NCBI RefSeq assembly: GCF_009857505.1
Contig: NZ_WWCP01000009.1
Coordinates: 62,001 to 126,000, forward strand
Reading direction: 5' to 3'
DNA from: Duganella lactea
GTDB taxonomy: Bacteria; Pseudomonadota; Gammaproteobacteria; Burkholderiales; Burkholderiaceae_D
Length of the DNA: 64,000 nt
Shown here: positions 37,414 to 45,171 of the stretch, piece after piece
How positions within the stretch are numbered: position 1 is the first letter of the stretch
Layout: each line of letters opens with the position of its first letter
The notes under the pieces: model-generated
What the model saw: only the letters and a program-made list of their open reading frames with translations
Told to the model about the DNA's origin: nothing
The model's database searches: none
Position numbers and translations under genes: made by a program

Positions 37414-38982
37414 ATGCGTGATTCTGTTAAAGCATATTTGATTGGTGGCGGTATTGGCTCGCTGGCCGCCGCCGCGTTCATGATTCGCGACGGCGGCATC
37501 GCCGGCGGCGATATCACCATCTTCGAGGCAACGCCGCTGGCAGGCGGCAGTCTTGACGGCGGCGGCGATCCGGACGGCGGCTACACGCTGCGCGGCGGCC
37601 GCATGCTCACCACCGATAATTATGAGTGTGTGTGGGACCTGTTCAAGAGCATCCCGTCACTGGAGCACCCGGGGCAGACGGTGTATGAAGAAACCATCGC
37701 CTTCAACGAACTGTATAAAACCCATTCGCGTGCGCGGCTGGTGGACCGCAACCGCTTCAAGGTTGATGTCAGCTCGATGGGGTTCTCCATGCAGGACCGC
37801 TTGGAACTGGTGAAGCTGGAGGAGGCCGACGAGAAGGACATGGGCGACAGCGCCATTACCGACTGGCTGTCGCCGGCGTTCTTCGAGACCAAATTCTGGT
37901 ACATGTGGGCGACCACCTTCGCCTTCCAGCCTTGGCATAGCGCGGTGGAGTTCAAGCGCTACCTGCGCCGCTTCATGAAGGAGTTCTCGCGCATCGAGAC
38001 GCTGGCCGGCGTCAAGCGCACCGTCTACAACCAGTACGATTCGCTGGTGCGGCCTTTGCAGCATTGGTTGCGGCAGCAGGGCGTGCAGGTGCTGTTCGGC
38101 GCCACGGTCGAGGATCTGTCGCTGACCGACGACGCCTCAACGGTCACCGCTATTCGCTACCTTCGCAACGGCGAAACGCAGACTGTCCCGGTGCGCCCCG
38201 AGGACCTGGTGTTCTTCCAGAACGGCTCAATGACCGACGCCTCCAGCCATGGCGGCATGCACAGCGCACCGCCCAAGCTGGATAAGCGCGATAGCCAGGG
38301 CTGGGTCTTGTGGGAGAAACTGGCGGCGGGGCGGCCGCAGTTCGGCAACCCGGCGGCCTTCAACGCCAGCATTCCTGAATCGTGGTGGGCGTCTTTCACG
38401 GTCACGCTGAAGGATACCGTTTTCTTCGACCGCATGGAGAAGTTCACCGGCAACGTCGCCGGCACCGGCGGGCTGGTGACGTTCCAGGACTCCAACTGGT
38501 TCATGTCGGTGGTGCTGGCGCATCAGCCGCACTTTGCCGGACAGCCGCAGGGCGTGCAGGTGTTTTGGGGCTACGGCCTGCATCCGGACCGCATCGGCAA
38601 CTTCGTCGCCAAGCCGATGGCCGAGTGCAGCGGTGAAGAGATTCTGCGCGAGTTGTGCGGCCATCTGAATTTCGATTACGCCGAGGTGATGGCGAAGGCG
38701 AATTGCATCCCCTGCCGCATGCCCTACATCACCAGCATGTTCATGCCGCGCCAGCACAGCGACCGTCCGCTGCCGGTGCCGGCGGGATCGCGCAACCTGG
38801 CCTTTGTCAGCCAGTTTGTCGAGGTGCCGGAGGACGTGGTGTTCACGGTTGAATATTCGGTGCGGGCGGCGCAGATGGCGGTTTATCAGCTGCTCGGCGT
38901 CGAGCGTGCGGTGCCTCCGATCACACCGCACGACGAGTCGCTGAAGGTGAAATTTGACGCGCTGATAAAGTCCTTTAAATGA
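37414..38982 (+). CDS. ohyA: oleate hydratase (myosin-cross-reactive antigen family)
   Basis: A 522-residue FAD-binding enzyme that adds water to the cis-9 double bond of unsaturated fatty acids, giving 10-hydroxystearate. The N-terminus has the dinucleotide-binding YLIGGGIGSLAAAAFMIRD and FEATPLAGGSLDGGG; RGGRMLTTDNYECVWDL, the MWATTFAFQPWHSAVEFKRY substrate region and the PCRMPYITSMFMPR segment are family features. It is shorter than the 590-640-residue dimeric forms and may be of the short class. ATG 37414 has GGGAG 8 bases upstream. Physiological role may be fatty acid detoxification; neighbours give no pathway. Confidence 0.93.
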   Translation: MRDSVKAYLIGGGIGSLAAAAFMIRDGGIAGGDITIFEATPLAGGSLDGGGDPDGGYTLRGGRMLTTDNYECVWDLFKSIPSLEHPGQTVYEETIAFNELYKTHSRARLVDRNRFKVDVSSMGFSMQDRLELVKLEEADEKDMGDSAITDWLSPAFFETKFWYMWATTFAFQPWHSAVEFKRYLRRFMKEFSRIETLAGVKRTVYNQYDSLVRPLQHWLRQQGVQVLFGATVEDLSLTDDASTVTAIRYLRNGETQTVPVRPEDLVFFQNGSMTDASSHGGMHSAPPKLDKRDSQGWVLWEKLAAGRPQFGNPAAFNASIPESWWASFTVTLKDTVFFDRMEKFTGNVAGTGGLVTFQDSNWFMSVVLAHQPHFAGQPQGVQVFWGYGLHPDRIGNFVAKPMAECSGEEILRELCGHLNFDYAEVMAKANCIPCRMPYITSMFMPRQHSDRPLPVPAGSRNLAFVSQFVEVPEDVVFTVEYSVRAAQMAVYQLLGVERAVPPITPHDESLKVKFDALIKSFK

Positions 38983-38991
38983 GTTACCATC

Positions 38992-39011
38992 AAGCTCTCT
39001 TTGGAGAGCTT
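38992..39011 (+). promoter_or_regulatory. hairpin burying the ribosome site of the next gene
   Basis: AAGCTCTC (38992-38999) and GAGAGCTT (39004-39011) pair perfectly around TTTG. The 3' arm contains the GGAG ribosome site and the ATG follows at 39014. It may also terminate the oleate hydratase transcript, though only four T follow. Confidence 0.55.
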
Positions 39012-39013
39012 TT

Positions 39014-40039
39014 ATGACTGTTGGCGGCTTAAGCAGGAAGCAGTGCTTTGGATTGATCGCGGTGCTGATGATCGCGGCGCACTATTTTTACTTCCGGGTG
39101 CCTTTCGTCGCCAACGACTATGGTAGCTACAAGGCGGAGTGGCCTTTGCTGGTGGATATGCTGATATCGCTGCCACTGCTGTACTACTTCATGTTCCGGC
39201 CCACGCTGCGCGAGTTTCTCAAGGCCTGGCTGGGGATTGCCGCGGCGGGCGTGCTGGTGGGGCGGCTGCTGATTCCGGCCGAGGATAAGCAGTTGTGGCG
39301 CGCGATCGAGGGTTATTGGCTGCTGGTGGTGGTGCTTGAGGTGGCGCTGGAACTCTATGTGCTGATGCTGGTGCTGCACCGCGTGCAGGCGGCGATGCGC
39401 TTGAGCGGCAATGCGGATGAAGCGATGGAACGCACCATTCGTGGCCAGCTTGGCGCTAGCCGCTTCGTGCCGTTCGCGGTGTTTGAGATGCGGGTGTGGT
39501 ACTACGGCCTGTTCATGCGCAGGGGCGAGCGGTTGCGCTTTCGCGGCGAGCAGCACTTCAGCTACGACAAGAACGATGGCAACGTGTCCAACCAGTTTGC
39601 CTTCCTCATGGTGATGCTGTTCGAGATGCCGCTGATGCACATGTTCCTGCATCTGGCGCTGTCGAAGCCGAGGCTGGCGTGGACGCTCGATATTCTCAGT
39701 CTGATGTCGATGCTGTACCTGCTGGCGGAATACCGTGCCAGCCTATGGCGCCCGATCTCGCTCGACTACAATGCGCTGCTGATACGCAACGGTGTGCTGA
39801 CGGGAGACCGCGAAGTCGCTTACGGCTTGATCGAGGCGGTGGTTCGCTGCGAAGATGGCATTCGTCGTCAACGCGGCATTCTACGCTTCCGTCAGTCCGG
39901 CCGTCTGAACGTCGAGATCCGGCTGCGTGAAAACAGCAAGCTGGCGACGCCCTTTGGCGGCGAGCAGTCCGTGTCCAGGATCTACCTGAGCCTGGACCAT
40001 CCCGACGCCTTTATCGACGCGCTGCGCCAGCGCCTGTAA
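39014..40039 (+). CDS. uncharacterised membrane protein
   Basis: A 341-residue protein I do not recognise. About six hydrophobic segments are seen (approximately 10-28, 45-62, 70-87, 98-118, 205-224, 235-252), with a cytoplasmic loop rich in charge between the fourth and fifth and a C-terminal soluble domain of about 90 residues (ending YLSLDHPDAFIDALRQRL) that has alternating strand-like patterns resembling a PH-like or membrane-surface domain. The ATG follows a hairpin containing its ribosome site. It is alone between oleate hydratase and the convergent cyanophycin-associated genes. No function assigned. Confidence 0.65.
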   Translation: MTVGGLSRKQCFGLIAVLMIAAHYFYFRVPFVANDYGSYKAEWPLLVDMLISLPLLYYFMFRPTLREFLKAWLGIAAAGVLVGRLLIPAEDKQLWRAIEGYWLLVVVLEVALELYVLMLVLHRVQAAMRLSGNADEAMERTIRGQLGASRFVPFAVFEMRVWYYGLFMRRGERLRFRGEQHFSYDKNDGNVSNQFAFLMVMLFEMPLMHMFLHLALSKPRLAWTLDILSLMSMLYLLAEYRASLWRPISLDYNALLIRNGVLTGDREVAYGLIEAVVRCEDGIRRQRGILRFRQSGRLNVEIRLRENSKLATPFGGEQSVSRIYLSLDHPDAFIDALRQRL

Positions 40040-40043
40040 TACG

Positions 40044-40511
40044 TTACAGGAAGCGGTCGAGGATTTTCTTGCTGTGTTTATCCAGTTCGCGCAGGTCGCG
40101 GACCAGGTAGTGGATGCCGTGGATGTCGGAGATCAGCAGCGTGTCGACCGTCAGGCGGCGGATGTCTTCTTCGCCGCGCAGCACGAATTCGGTGTCGCCG
40201 CGATCGGTCGCCACCGACCAGGTGCACGGCGTGGCGTAGCTGGTCACGCTGTTGATGCGCGATATCTCGGGCATGAATTCGCGGCCGCCCAGTTCCTCGG
40301 CCACCAGCGCGCCGATGGCCGGCGGCAGATCGCTGATCATGTCGATCCACGCCACTTCCTTGCCGTCCGTGTTGAGCAGCGAGATGCCATCCTCCGGCGC
40401 CTGCACCGGGAACGCGCGCACCGGCGAGACGCCTTCGTGCACCACGCCTTCCGTGGTGGTCAGCACCAGACGGCCGAAGGGATTGCGGGTCAGTTCAAAT
40501 GTCGTCGTCAT
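40044..40511 (-). CDS. DUF1854 protein of the cyanophycin locus
   Basis: A 155-residue soluble protein. FELTRNPFGRLVLTTTEGVVHEGVSPVRAFPVQAPEDGISLL is the start pattern (in parts) of DUF1854, a family linked by neighbourhood to cyanophycin synthetases and an ABC transporter. ATG 40511 follows AAGGAG. It lies 4 bases after the transporter gene's stop codon on the same strand, so both are co-expressed. Molecular role is unknown; the small size and the coupling to the exporter suggest a partner or adaptor of it. Confidence 0.85.
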   Translation of the reverse strand: MTTTFELTRNPFGRLVLTTTEGVVHEGVSPVRAFPVQAPEDGISLLNTDGKEVAWIDMISDLPPAIGALVAEELGGREFMPEISRINSVTSYATPCTWSVATDRGDTEFVLRGEEDIRRLTVDTLLISDIHGIHYLVRDLRELDKHSKKILDRFL

Positions 40512-40515
40512 GTTG

Positions 40516-42786
40516 TTACTCCTTGCTGGCGTCGTCCAGGTCCACATCCACATTGCGGGCCTGCGCCTGATACAGGCGGTAGTACGCGCCTTCGCGCGCC
40601 ATCAGTTCGTCGTGCGGGCCGTCCTCCACCACCACGCCGCGATCCAGCACCACCAGGCGGTCGGCCTTCTGCAGCGTGGACAGGCGATGGGCGATGGCGA
40701 TGGTGGTGCGGCCTTGCACCAGGTTGTCCAGCGCCTTCTGGATTTCTTTTTCGGTCTCCGAGTCCACCGAGGCGGTGGCTTCGTCGAGGATCAGGATCTT
40801 CGGATCGATCAGCAGCGCGCGCGCGATCGAGATGCGCTGACGCTCGCCGCCCGACAAGCCCTGGCCGCGCTCACCGACCATCGAGTCGTAACCCTGCGGC
40901 AGGCGCAGGATGAATTCGTGCGCGTGCGCGGCGCGCGCGGCGGCGATGATTTCGGCGCGCGTCGCATCCGGTTTACCGTAGGCCAGATTTTCGGCGATGG
41001 TGCCGAAGAACAGGAACGGCTCCTGCAGCACCAGGCCGATGTTGCGGCGGTAGTCGGCCACCCTGAACGAGCGGATGTCTTTGCCGTCCAGCAGAATCGC
41101 GCCTTCGGCCACGTCGTAGAAGCGGCAGATCAGGTTGACCAGCGTGGATTTGCCAGAGCCCGAATGACCCACCAGACCGACCATCTGGCCTGCCTTGATA
41201 TCCAGGTTGATGCCGCGGTTGACGGCGCGGTTGCCGTAACGGAAGCCCACCTCGCGCAGCGAGATATTGCCCTCGACCTTATCCAGCCTGACCGGATTGG
41301 TTGGCTCGGGCACCGAGGACACGTGGTCCAGAATGTCGAAGATGCGCTTGGCGGCGGAGGCCGATTTCTGCGTCACCGAGACGATGCGGCTCATCGAATC
41401 CAGGCGGCCGTAGAAGCGGCTGGCGTAGGCGATGAAGGAGGTCAGCACGCCGACGGTGATGTTGCCCTTGGAGACCTGGTAGATGCCGAACACCCAGATC
41501 ACCAGCAATCCCAGCTCGGTCAGGAACGAGACGGTGGGCGAGAACAGCGACCACACCTTGTTCAACTTGTCGTTGACGGCCAGATTGTGCTTGTTGGCGG
41601 TGCGGAAGCGGTTTGCCTCGCGCGCCTCCTGCGCGAAGGCTTTCACCACGCGGATGCCGGGAATCGTATCGGCCAGCACGTTGGTCACTTCGCCCCACAC
41701 GCGGTCGATTTTTTCAAAGCCGGTGCGCAGGCGGTCGCGCACCAGGTGGATCATCCAGGCGATGAACGGCAGCGGCGCCAGCGTGCACACGGCCAGCCAC
41801 GGATCGAGATTGAACAGGATCACGCCGGTCATGATGATCATCAGGCAGTCGGACAGGAAGTCCAGCAGGTGCAGCGACAGGAACACGCAGATGCGGTCAC
41901 TCTCGGAGCCGATGCGTGACATCAGATCGCCGGTGCGCTTGCCGCTGAAGTATTCCAGCGACAGCTGCAGCAGGTGCTCGTAGGTGGAAGTGCGCAGGTC
42001 GGCGCCGATGCGCTCCGAGGCCAGCGCCAGCACATAGGTTTTGCCCCAGCCGAAAATCCAGGCCAGCACCGCCGCGCCCACCAGGCCGGACATGTACAGC
42101 ACCACCAGCGAGGAATCGACCTGCTTGCCGTTCTGGTAGGGGATCAGCACATTATCCATCAGCGGGATGGTCAGGTACGGCGGAATCATGTGGGCGCCGG
42201 TCGACAGCAGCATCAGCGTGAAGCCGAGCGCCAACTGCCATTTGTAGGGCTTGGCGAAGCGCCACAGACGGAACAGCGTCCACGTCGACGGTGGCGTGTA
42301 GACCACCTTGGTGCACACCGGGCATTCTTCCTGCTCCGGCTCCATTGGCGCCTTGCAGCTGGGGCAGACGTTGTTGTCGTCAACCACAACCGGCTCGCCG
42401 CTGGCGTGGCTGTCGCGGTGCGCGTCGAACTGTTCGACCAGGCGGATCGCCGCCAGATTCTGGCCCAGCGTGAAGCGCCACGCGCCCAGCCGGCCTTGAC
42501 TGTTAACCAGTTCGAGGTGGCCGACGCCGGCGTGATCGTGGTGTTTTAGCACCATATCCGGCCCGAACGGCCACGCCTGCCACGCGTCCGCGCCCGGCGC
42601 GCGCGCCAGCACCCGGCCCGGCGTGACCAGCACGATCCCCTTCGAAAAACGAAGTTGCTGATCCAAGTCAACCTCCAGGGCACTTACAACGTTTTCCCCT
42701 TGGGAAAGTTGTGCCTGTATCTCGGAACGCCAGCGTTCGGGAAGCTCGCTTTGGCTGGATACGTTGGAAAGTTGTTCTGTCGTCAT
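40516..42786 (-). CDS. cyanophycin-associated ABC transporter (exporter type)
   Basis: A 756-residue half-transporter. Residues about 30-125 look like a PH-like beta domain; residues 141-158 are a zinc-ribbon-like CPSC...CPVC (C141, C144, C155, C158). A six-helix exporter membrane domain starts near 170-200, and the ATPase domain has Walker A GHSGSGKST (540-548), signature LSGGE (644-648) and Walker B ILILDEATASVD. The architecture is that of a peptide or lipid exporter of the MsbA/BmrA group with an extra N-terminal module. The divergent neighbours are two cyanophycin synthetases and the partner is the DUF1854 gene. Substrate unknown: peptide, arginine-rich dipeptide or regulation of polymer metabolism are possible. 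Confidence 0.9.
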   Translation of the reverse strand: MTTEQLSNVSSQSELPERWRSEIQAQLSQGENVVSALEVDLDQQLRFSKGIVLVTPGRVLARAPGADAWQAWPFGPDMVLKHHDHAGVGHLELVNSQGRLGAWRFTLGQNLAAIRLVEQFDAHRDSHASGEPVVVDDNNVCPSCKAPMEPEQEECPVCTKVVYTPPSTWTLFRLWRFAKPYKWQLALGFTLMLLSTGAHMIPPYLTIPLMDNVLIPYQNGKQVDSSLVVLYMSGLVGAAVLAWIFGWGKTYVLALASERIGADLRTSTYEHLLQLSLEYFSGKRTGDLMSRIGSESDRICVFLSLHLLDFLSDCLMIIMTGVILFNLDPWLAVCTLAPLPFIAWMIHLVRDRLRTGFEKIDRVWGEVTNVLADTIPGIRVVKAFAQEAREANRFRTANKHNLAVNDKLNKVWSLFSPTVSFLTELGLLVIWVFGIYQVSKGNITVGVLTSFIAYASRFYGRLDSMSRIVSVTQKSASAAKRIFDILDHVSSVPEPTNPVRLDKVEGNISLREVGFRYGNRAVNRGINLDIKAGQMVGLVGHSGSGKSTLVNLICRFYDVAEGAILLDGKDIRSFRVADYRRNIGLVLQEPFLFFGTIAENLAYGKPDATRAEIIAAARAAHAHEFILRLPQGYDSMVGERGQGLSGGERQRISIARALLIDPKILILDEATASVDSETEKEIQKALDNLVQGRTTIAIAHRLSTLQKADRLVVLDRGVVVEDGPHDELMAREGAYYRLYQAQARNVDVDLDDASKE

Positions 42787-42840
42787 CGTGAGGCGTGCTC
42801 CGGAGGGGAAAAGGGCTGTTGTTGCGGCTTATTTACGGTA

Positions 42841-42869
42841 TTCTGTCATGAATCAAACATGTGTCAGAA
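42841..42869. promoter_or_regulatory. imperfect dyad between the divergent transporter and cyanophycin synthetase genes
   Basis: TTCTGTCATG (42841-42850) mirrors CATGTGTCAGAA (42858-42869) with two extra bases in the right arm. It stands in the 206-base divergent intergenic region and could bind a regulator serving both operons. No known box is matched with confidence. Confidence 0.4.
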
Positions 42870-42992
42870 AACAATAAAACCGGATCTTTTGTGCTGGCGG
42901 CAAGTATACCGCACAGCAGCATGGCACGGATACAGGGTTTACAATACGGCGCGGGTTTGCCAGGCCGATAACAAAGTTATAAGAATCAATCC

Positions 42993-45155
42993 ATGACTAA
43001 GAAGAAAGACATTGACGTTCTCCGAGTAAGTTACTTGCGCGGACCTAATATCTGGACCTATCGCCCGGTGGTCGAGGCGTGGCTGGACATCGGCGAGTTG
43101 GAGAACTTCCCATCGAATCGGTTGCCCGGTTTGTACGAACGCCTGACGACCCTGTTGCCGGGCCTGATCGTGCACCGCTGCGGCGTGGGCGAGCACGGCG
43201 GCTTCCTGGAGCGCCTGCGCGACGGCACGTATGCCGGCCACATCCTGGAACATGTGGTGCTGGAGCTGCAAAACCTGGCAGGCATGAAAACCGGCTTTGG
43301 CAAAACCCGCGAAATCCAGCCCGACAGCGGCCTGTATAAAATGGCCTTCCGCACCCGCCAGGAAGAAGTCGGCCGCGCCGCGCTGGCCGCCGGCCGCGAT
43401 CTGCTGATGGCGGTGATCGAAGACCAACCGTATGATCTGGACGCCACCGTTGCCATGCTGACCGACATGGTCGAAAGCCTGTGCCTGGGCCCGAGCACCG
43501 GCAACATCGTCGACGCCGCCGGTGTGCGCAAGATTCCCTTTATCCGTCTGACCGACGGCAACCTGGTGCAGCTGGGCCACGGCGCCGCGCAGCGCCGTAT
43601 CTGGACCGCCGAAACCGAACACACCTCGGCCATCGCCGAAGGCATCGCCTCGGACAAGGACCTGACCAAGACGCTGGTGTCGTCGTGCGGCGTGCCGGTG
43701 CCGGAAGGTGAACTGGTCACCAGCGCCGCGCAGGCCTGGGAAGCGGCGCAGGACATCGGCCTGCCGGTGGTGCTCAAGCCCTATGACGGCAACCATGGCC
43801 GCGGCGTCTCGCTGAACCTGACCAACGAAGCCGATGTCGCCGCCGCCTACGCGCTGGCCGCGGAGGAGGGCGACAGCAGCAGCGTGATCGTCGAACGCTT
43901 CATCGTCGGCGACGAGCACCGCTTGCTGGTGGTGGGCCGCCGCGTGGTGGCCGCCGCCGCCGGCGAATCGCTGTGGGTCACCGGCGACGGCAAATCGACC
44001 GTGCTGGAACTGTGCAACACGCAAATCAATACCGACCCGCGCCGTGGCGAGACGGAGGAATTCCCTCTGGGCCTGGTCAAACCGCACGAATCGGGCGAGA
44101 TCGTGCTGGAACTGAAGCGCCAGGGCATGACCCACGCCTCGGTGCCGGCCGACGGCCAGAAAGTGCTGATTCAATTGAACGGCAATGTCGCCATCGACGT
44201 CACCGACAAGGTGCACCCGCAAGTGGCCGCGATGGCCGCGCTGGCGGCACGCGTGGTCGGCCTGGACATCGCCGGCATCGACCTGGTGACTTCGGATATC
44301 ACCCGTCCGCTGACGGAAACCGGTGGCGCCATCATCGAAGTCAACGCCAGTCCCGGCCTGCTGGCCCACCTGAAGCCGGCCGAGGGCGAGCCGCGCAACG
44401 TCGGCGAGGCGATCGTCGAGCACCTGTTTGGCGAGGCCACCGGCCGCATGCCGATCGTCGGCATCACCGGCACCCACGGCACCACGCTGATCGCGCGCCT
44501 GGTCGCCTGGCTGCTGCAGATCAGCGGCAAGAAAACCGGCCTCACTTGCGCCGACGGCCTGTTCGTCAACGGCCGCCTGCTGCCGCGTGACGGCTTCTCC
44601 GACTGGGAGACCGGCGAGCGTCTGCTGCTGAACAAAAGTGTCGAAGCCGGCGTGTTCGAGAACAGCGCGCGCATGATCCTGGCTGAGGGCCTGGCTTACG
44701 ACAAATGCGCCGTCGGCGTGGTGACCGATGTCGGCGGCCTGGAAGCGGTGAGCGAATTCCACATCGATAGCGAAGAACGCCTGTACAACGTGCTGCGCAC
44801 CCAGATCGACGTGGTGCTGCCAAGCGGCGCGGCGGTGCTGAACGCCGCCGATCCGAAAGTGGTGGACATGGCCGACCTGTGCGACGGCGAAGTGATTTTC
44901 TACGGCGTGGACGAGCATCTGGCCGCCATCGCCGCCCACCGTCAGGACGATCAGCGCGTGGTGTTCCAGCGCTCCCATTGCATCGTGATGGCGCAAGGTC
45001 AGACCGAGGTGGGCACCTTGCCGCTGTCGCCGCTGGTGCCGCCGGAAGCCGTGCTGGCCGCGATCGCCGCCGGTTGGGCGCTGGGCCTGACGCCGGAACT
45101 GATCGGCGCCGGCTTGCGCACCTGGGAAGCGTCGCCGAAAAAAACACATCACTGA
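42993..45155 (+). CDS. cyanophycin synthetase-like protein, Mur-ligase half degenerate (CphA2-type)
   Basis: A 720-residue protein with the cyanophycin synthetase N-terminal domain (VSYLRGPNIWTYRPVVEAWL), an ATP-grasp domain (PVVLKPYDGNHGRGVSLNLT, EVNASPGLLAHLKPAEGE) and a Mur-ligase-like third domain. In the latter the P-loop reads GTHGTT (493-498), so the ATP-binding Lys of GTNGKT is Thr at 497, and the C-terminal ligase lobe present in the next gene is missing. It should therefore retain only the ATP-grasp reaction. It resembles the shortened CphA2 type, which polymerises beta-aspartyl-arginine dipeptides, or it may be an auxiliary subunit. The second, complete synthetase follows after 16 bases. 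Confidence 0.85.
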   Translation: MTKKKDIDVLRVSYLRGPNIWTYRPVVEAWLDIGELENFPSNRLPGLYERLTTLLPGLIVHRCGVGEHGGFLERLRDGTYAGHILEHVVLELQNLAGMKTGFGKTREIQPDSGLYKMAFRTRQEEVGRAALAAGRDLLMAVIEDQPYDLDATVAMLTDMVESLCLGPSTGNIVDAAGVRKIPFIRLTDGNLVQLGHGAAQRRIWTAETEHTSAIAEGIASDKDLTKTLVSSCGVPVPEGELVTSAAQAWEAAQDIGLPVVLKPYDGNHGRGVSLNLTNEADVAAAYALAAEEGDSSSVIVERFIVGDEHRLLVVGRRVVAAAAGESLWVTGDGKSTVLELCNTQINTDPRRGETEEFPLGLVKPHESGEIVLELKRQGMTHASVPADGQKVLIQLNGNVAIDVTDKVHPQVAAMAALAARVVGLDIAGIDLVTSDITRPLTETGGAIIEVNASPGLLAHLKPAEGEPRNVGEAIVEHLFGEATGRMPIVGITGTHGTTLIARLVAWLLQISGKKTGLTCADGLFVNGRLLPRDGFSDWETGERLLLNKSVEAGVFENSARMILAEGLAYDKCAVGVVTDVGGLEAVSEFHIDSEERLYNVLRTQIDVVLPSGAAVLNAADPKVVDMADLCDGEVIFYGVDEHLAAIAAHRQDDQRVVFQRSHCIVMAQGQTEVGTLPLSPLVPPEAVLAAIAAGWALGLTPELIGAGLRTWEASPKKTHH

Positions 45156-45171
45156 AAGAACAAAAATAGTT

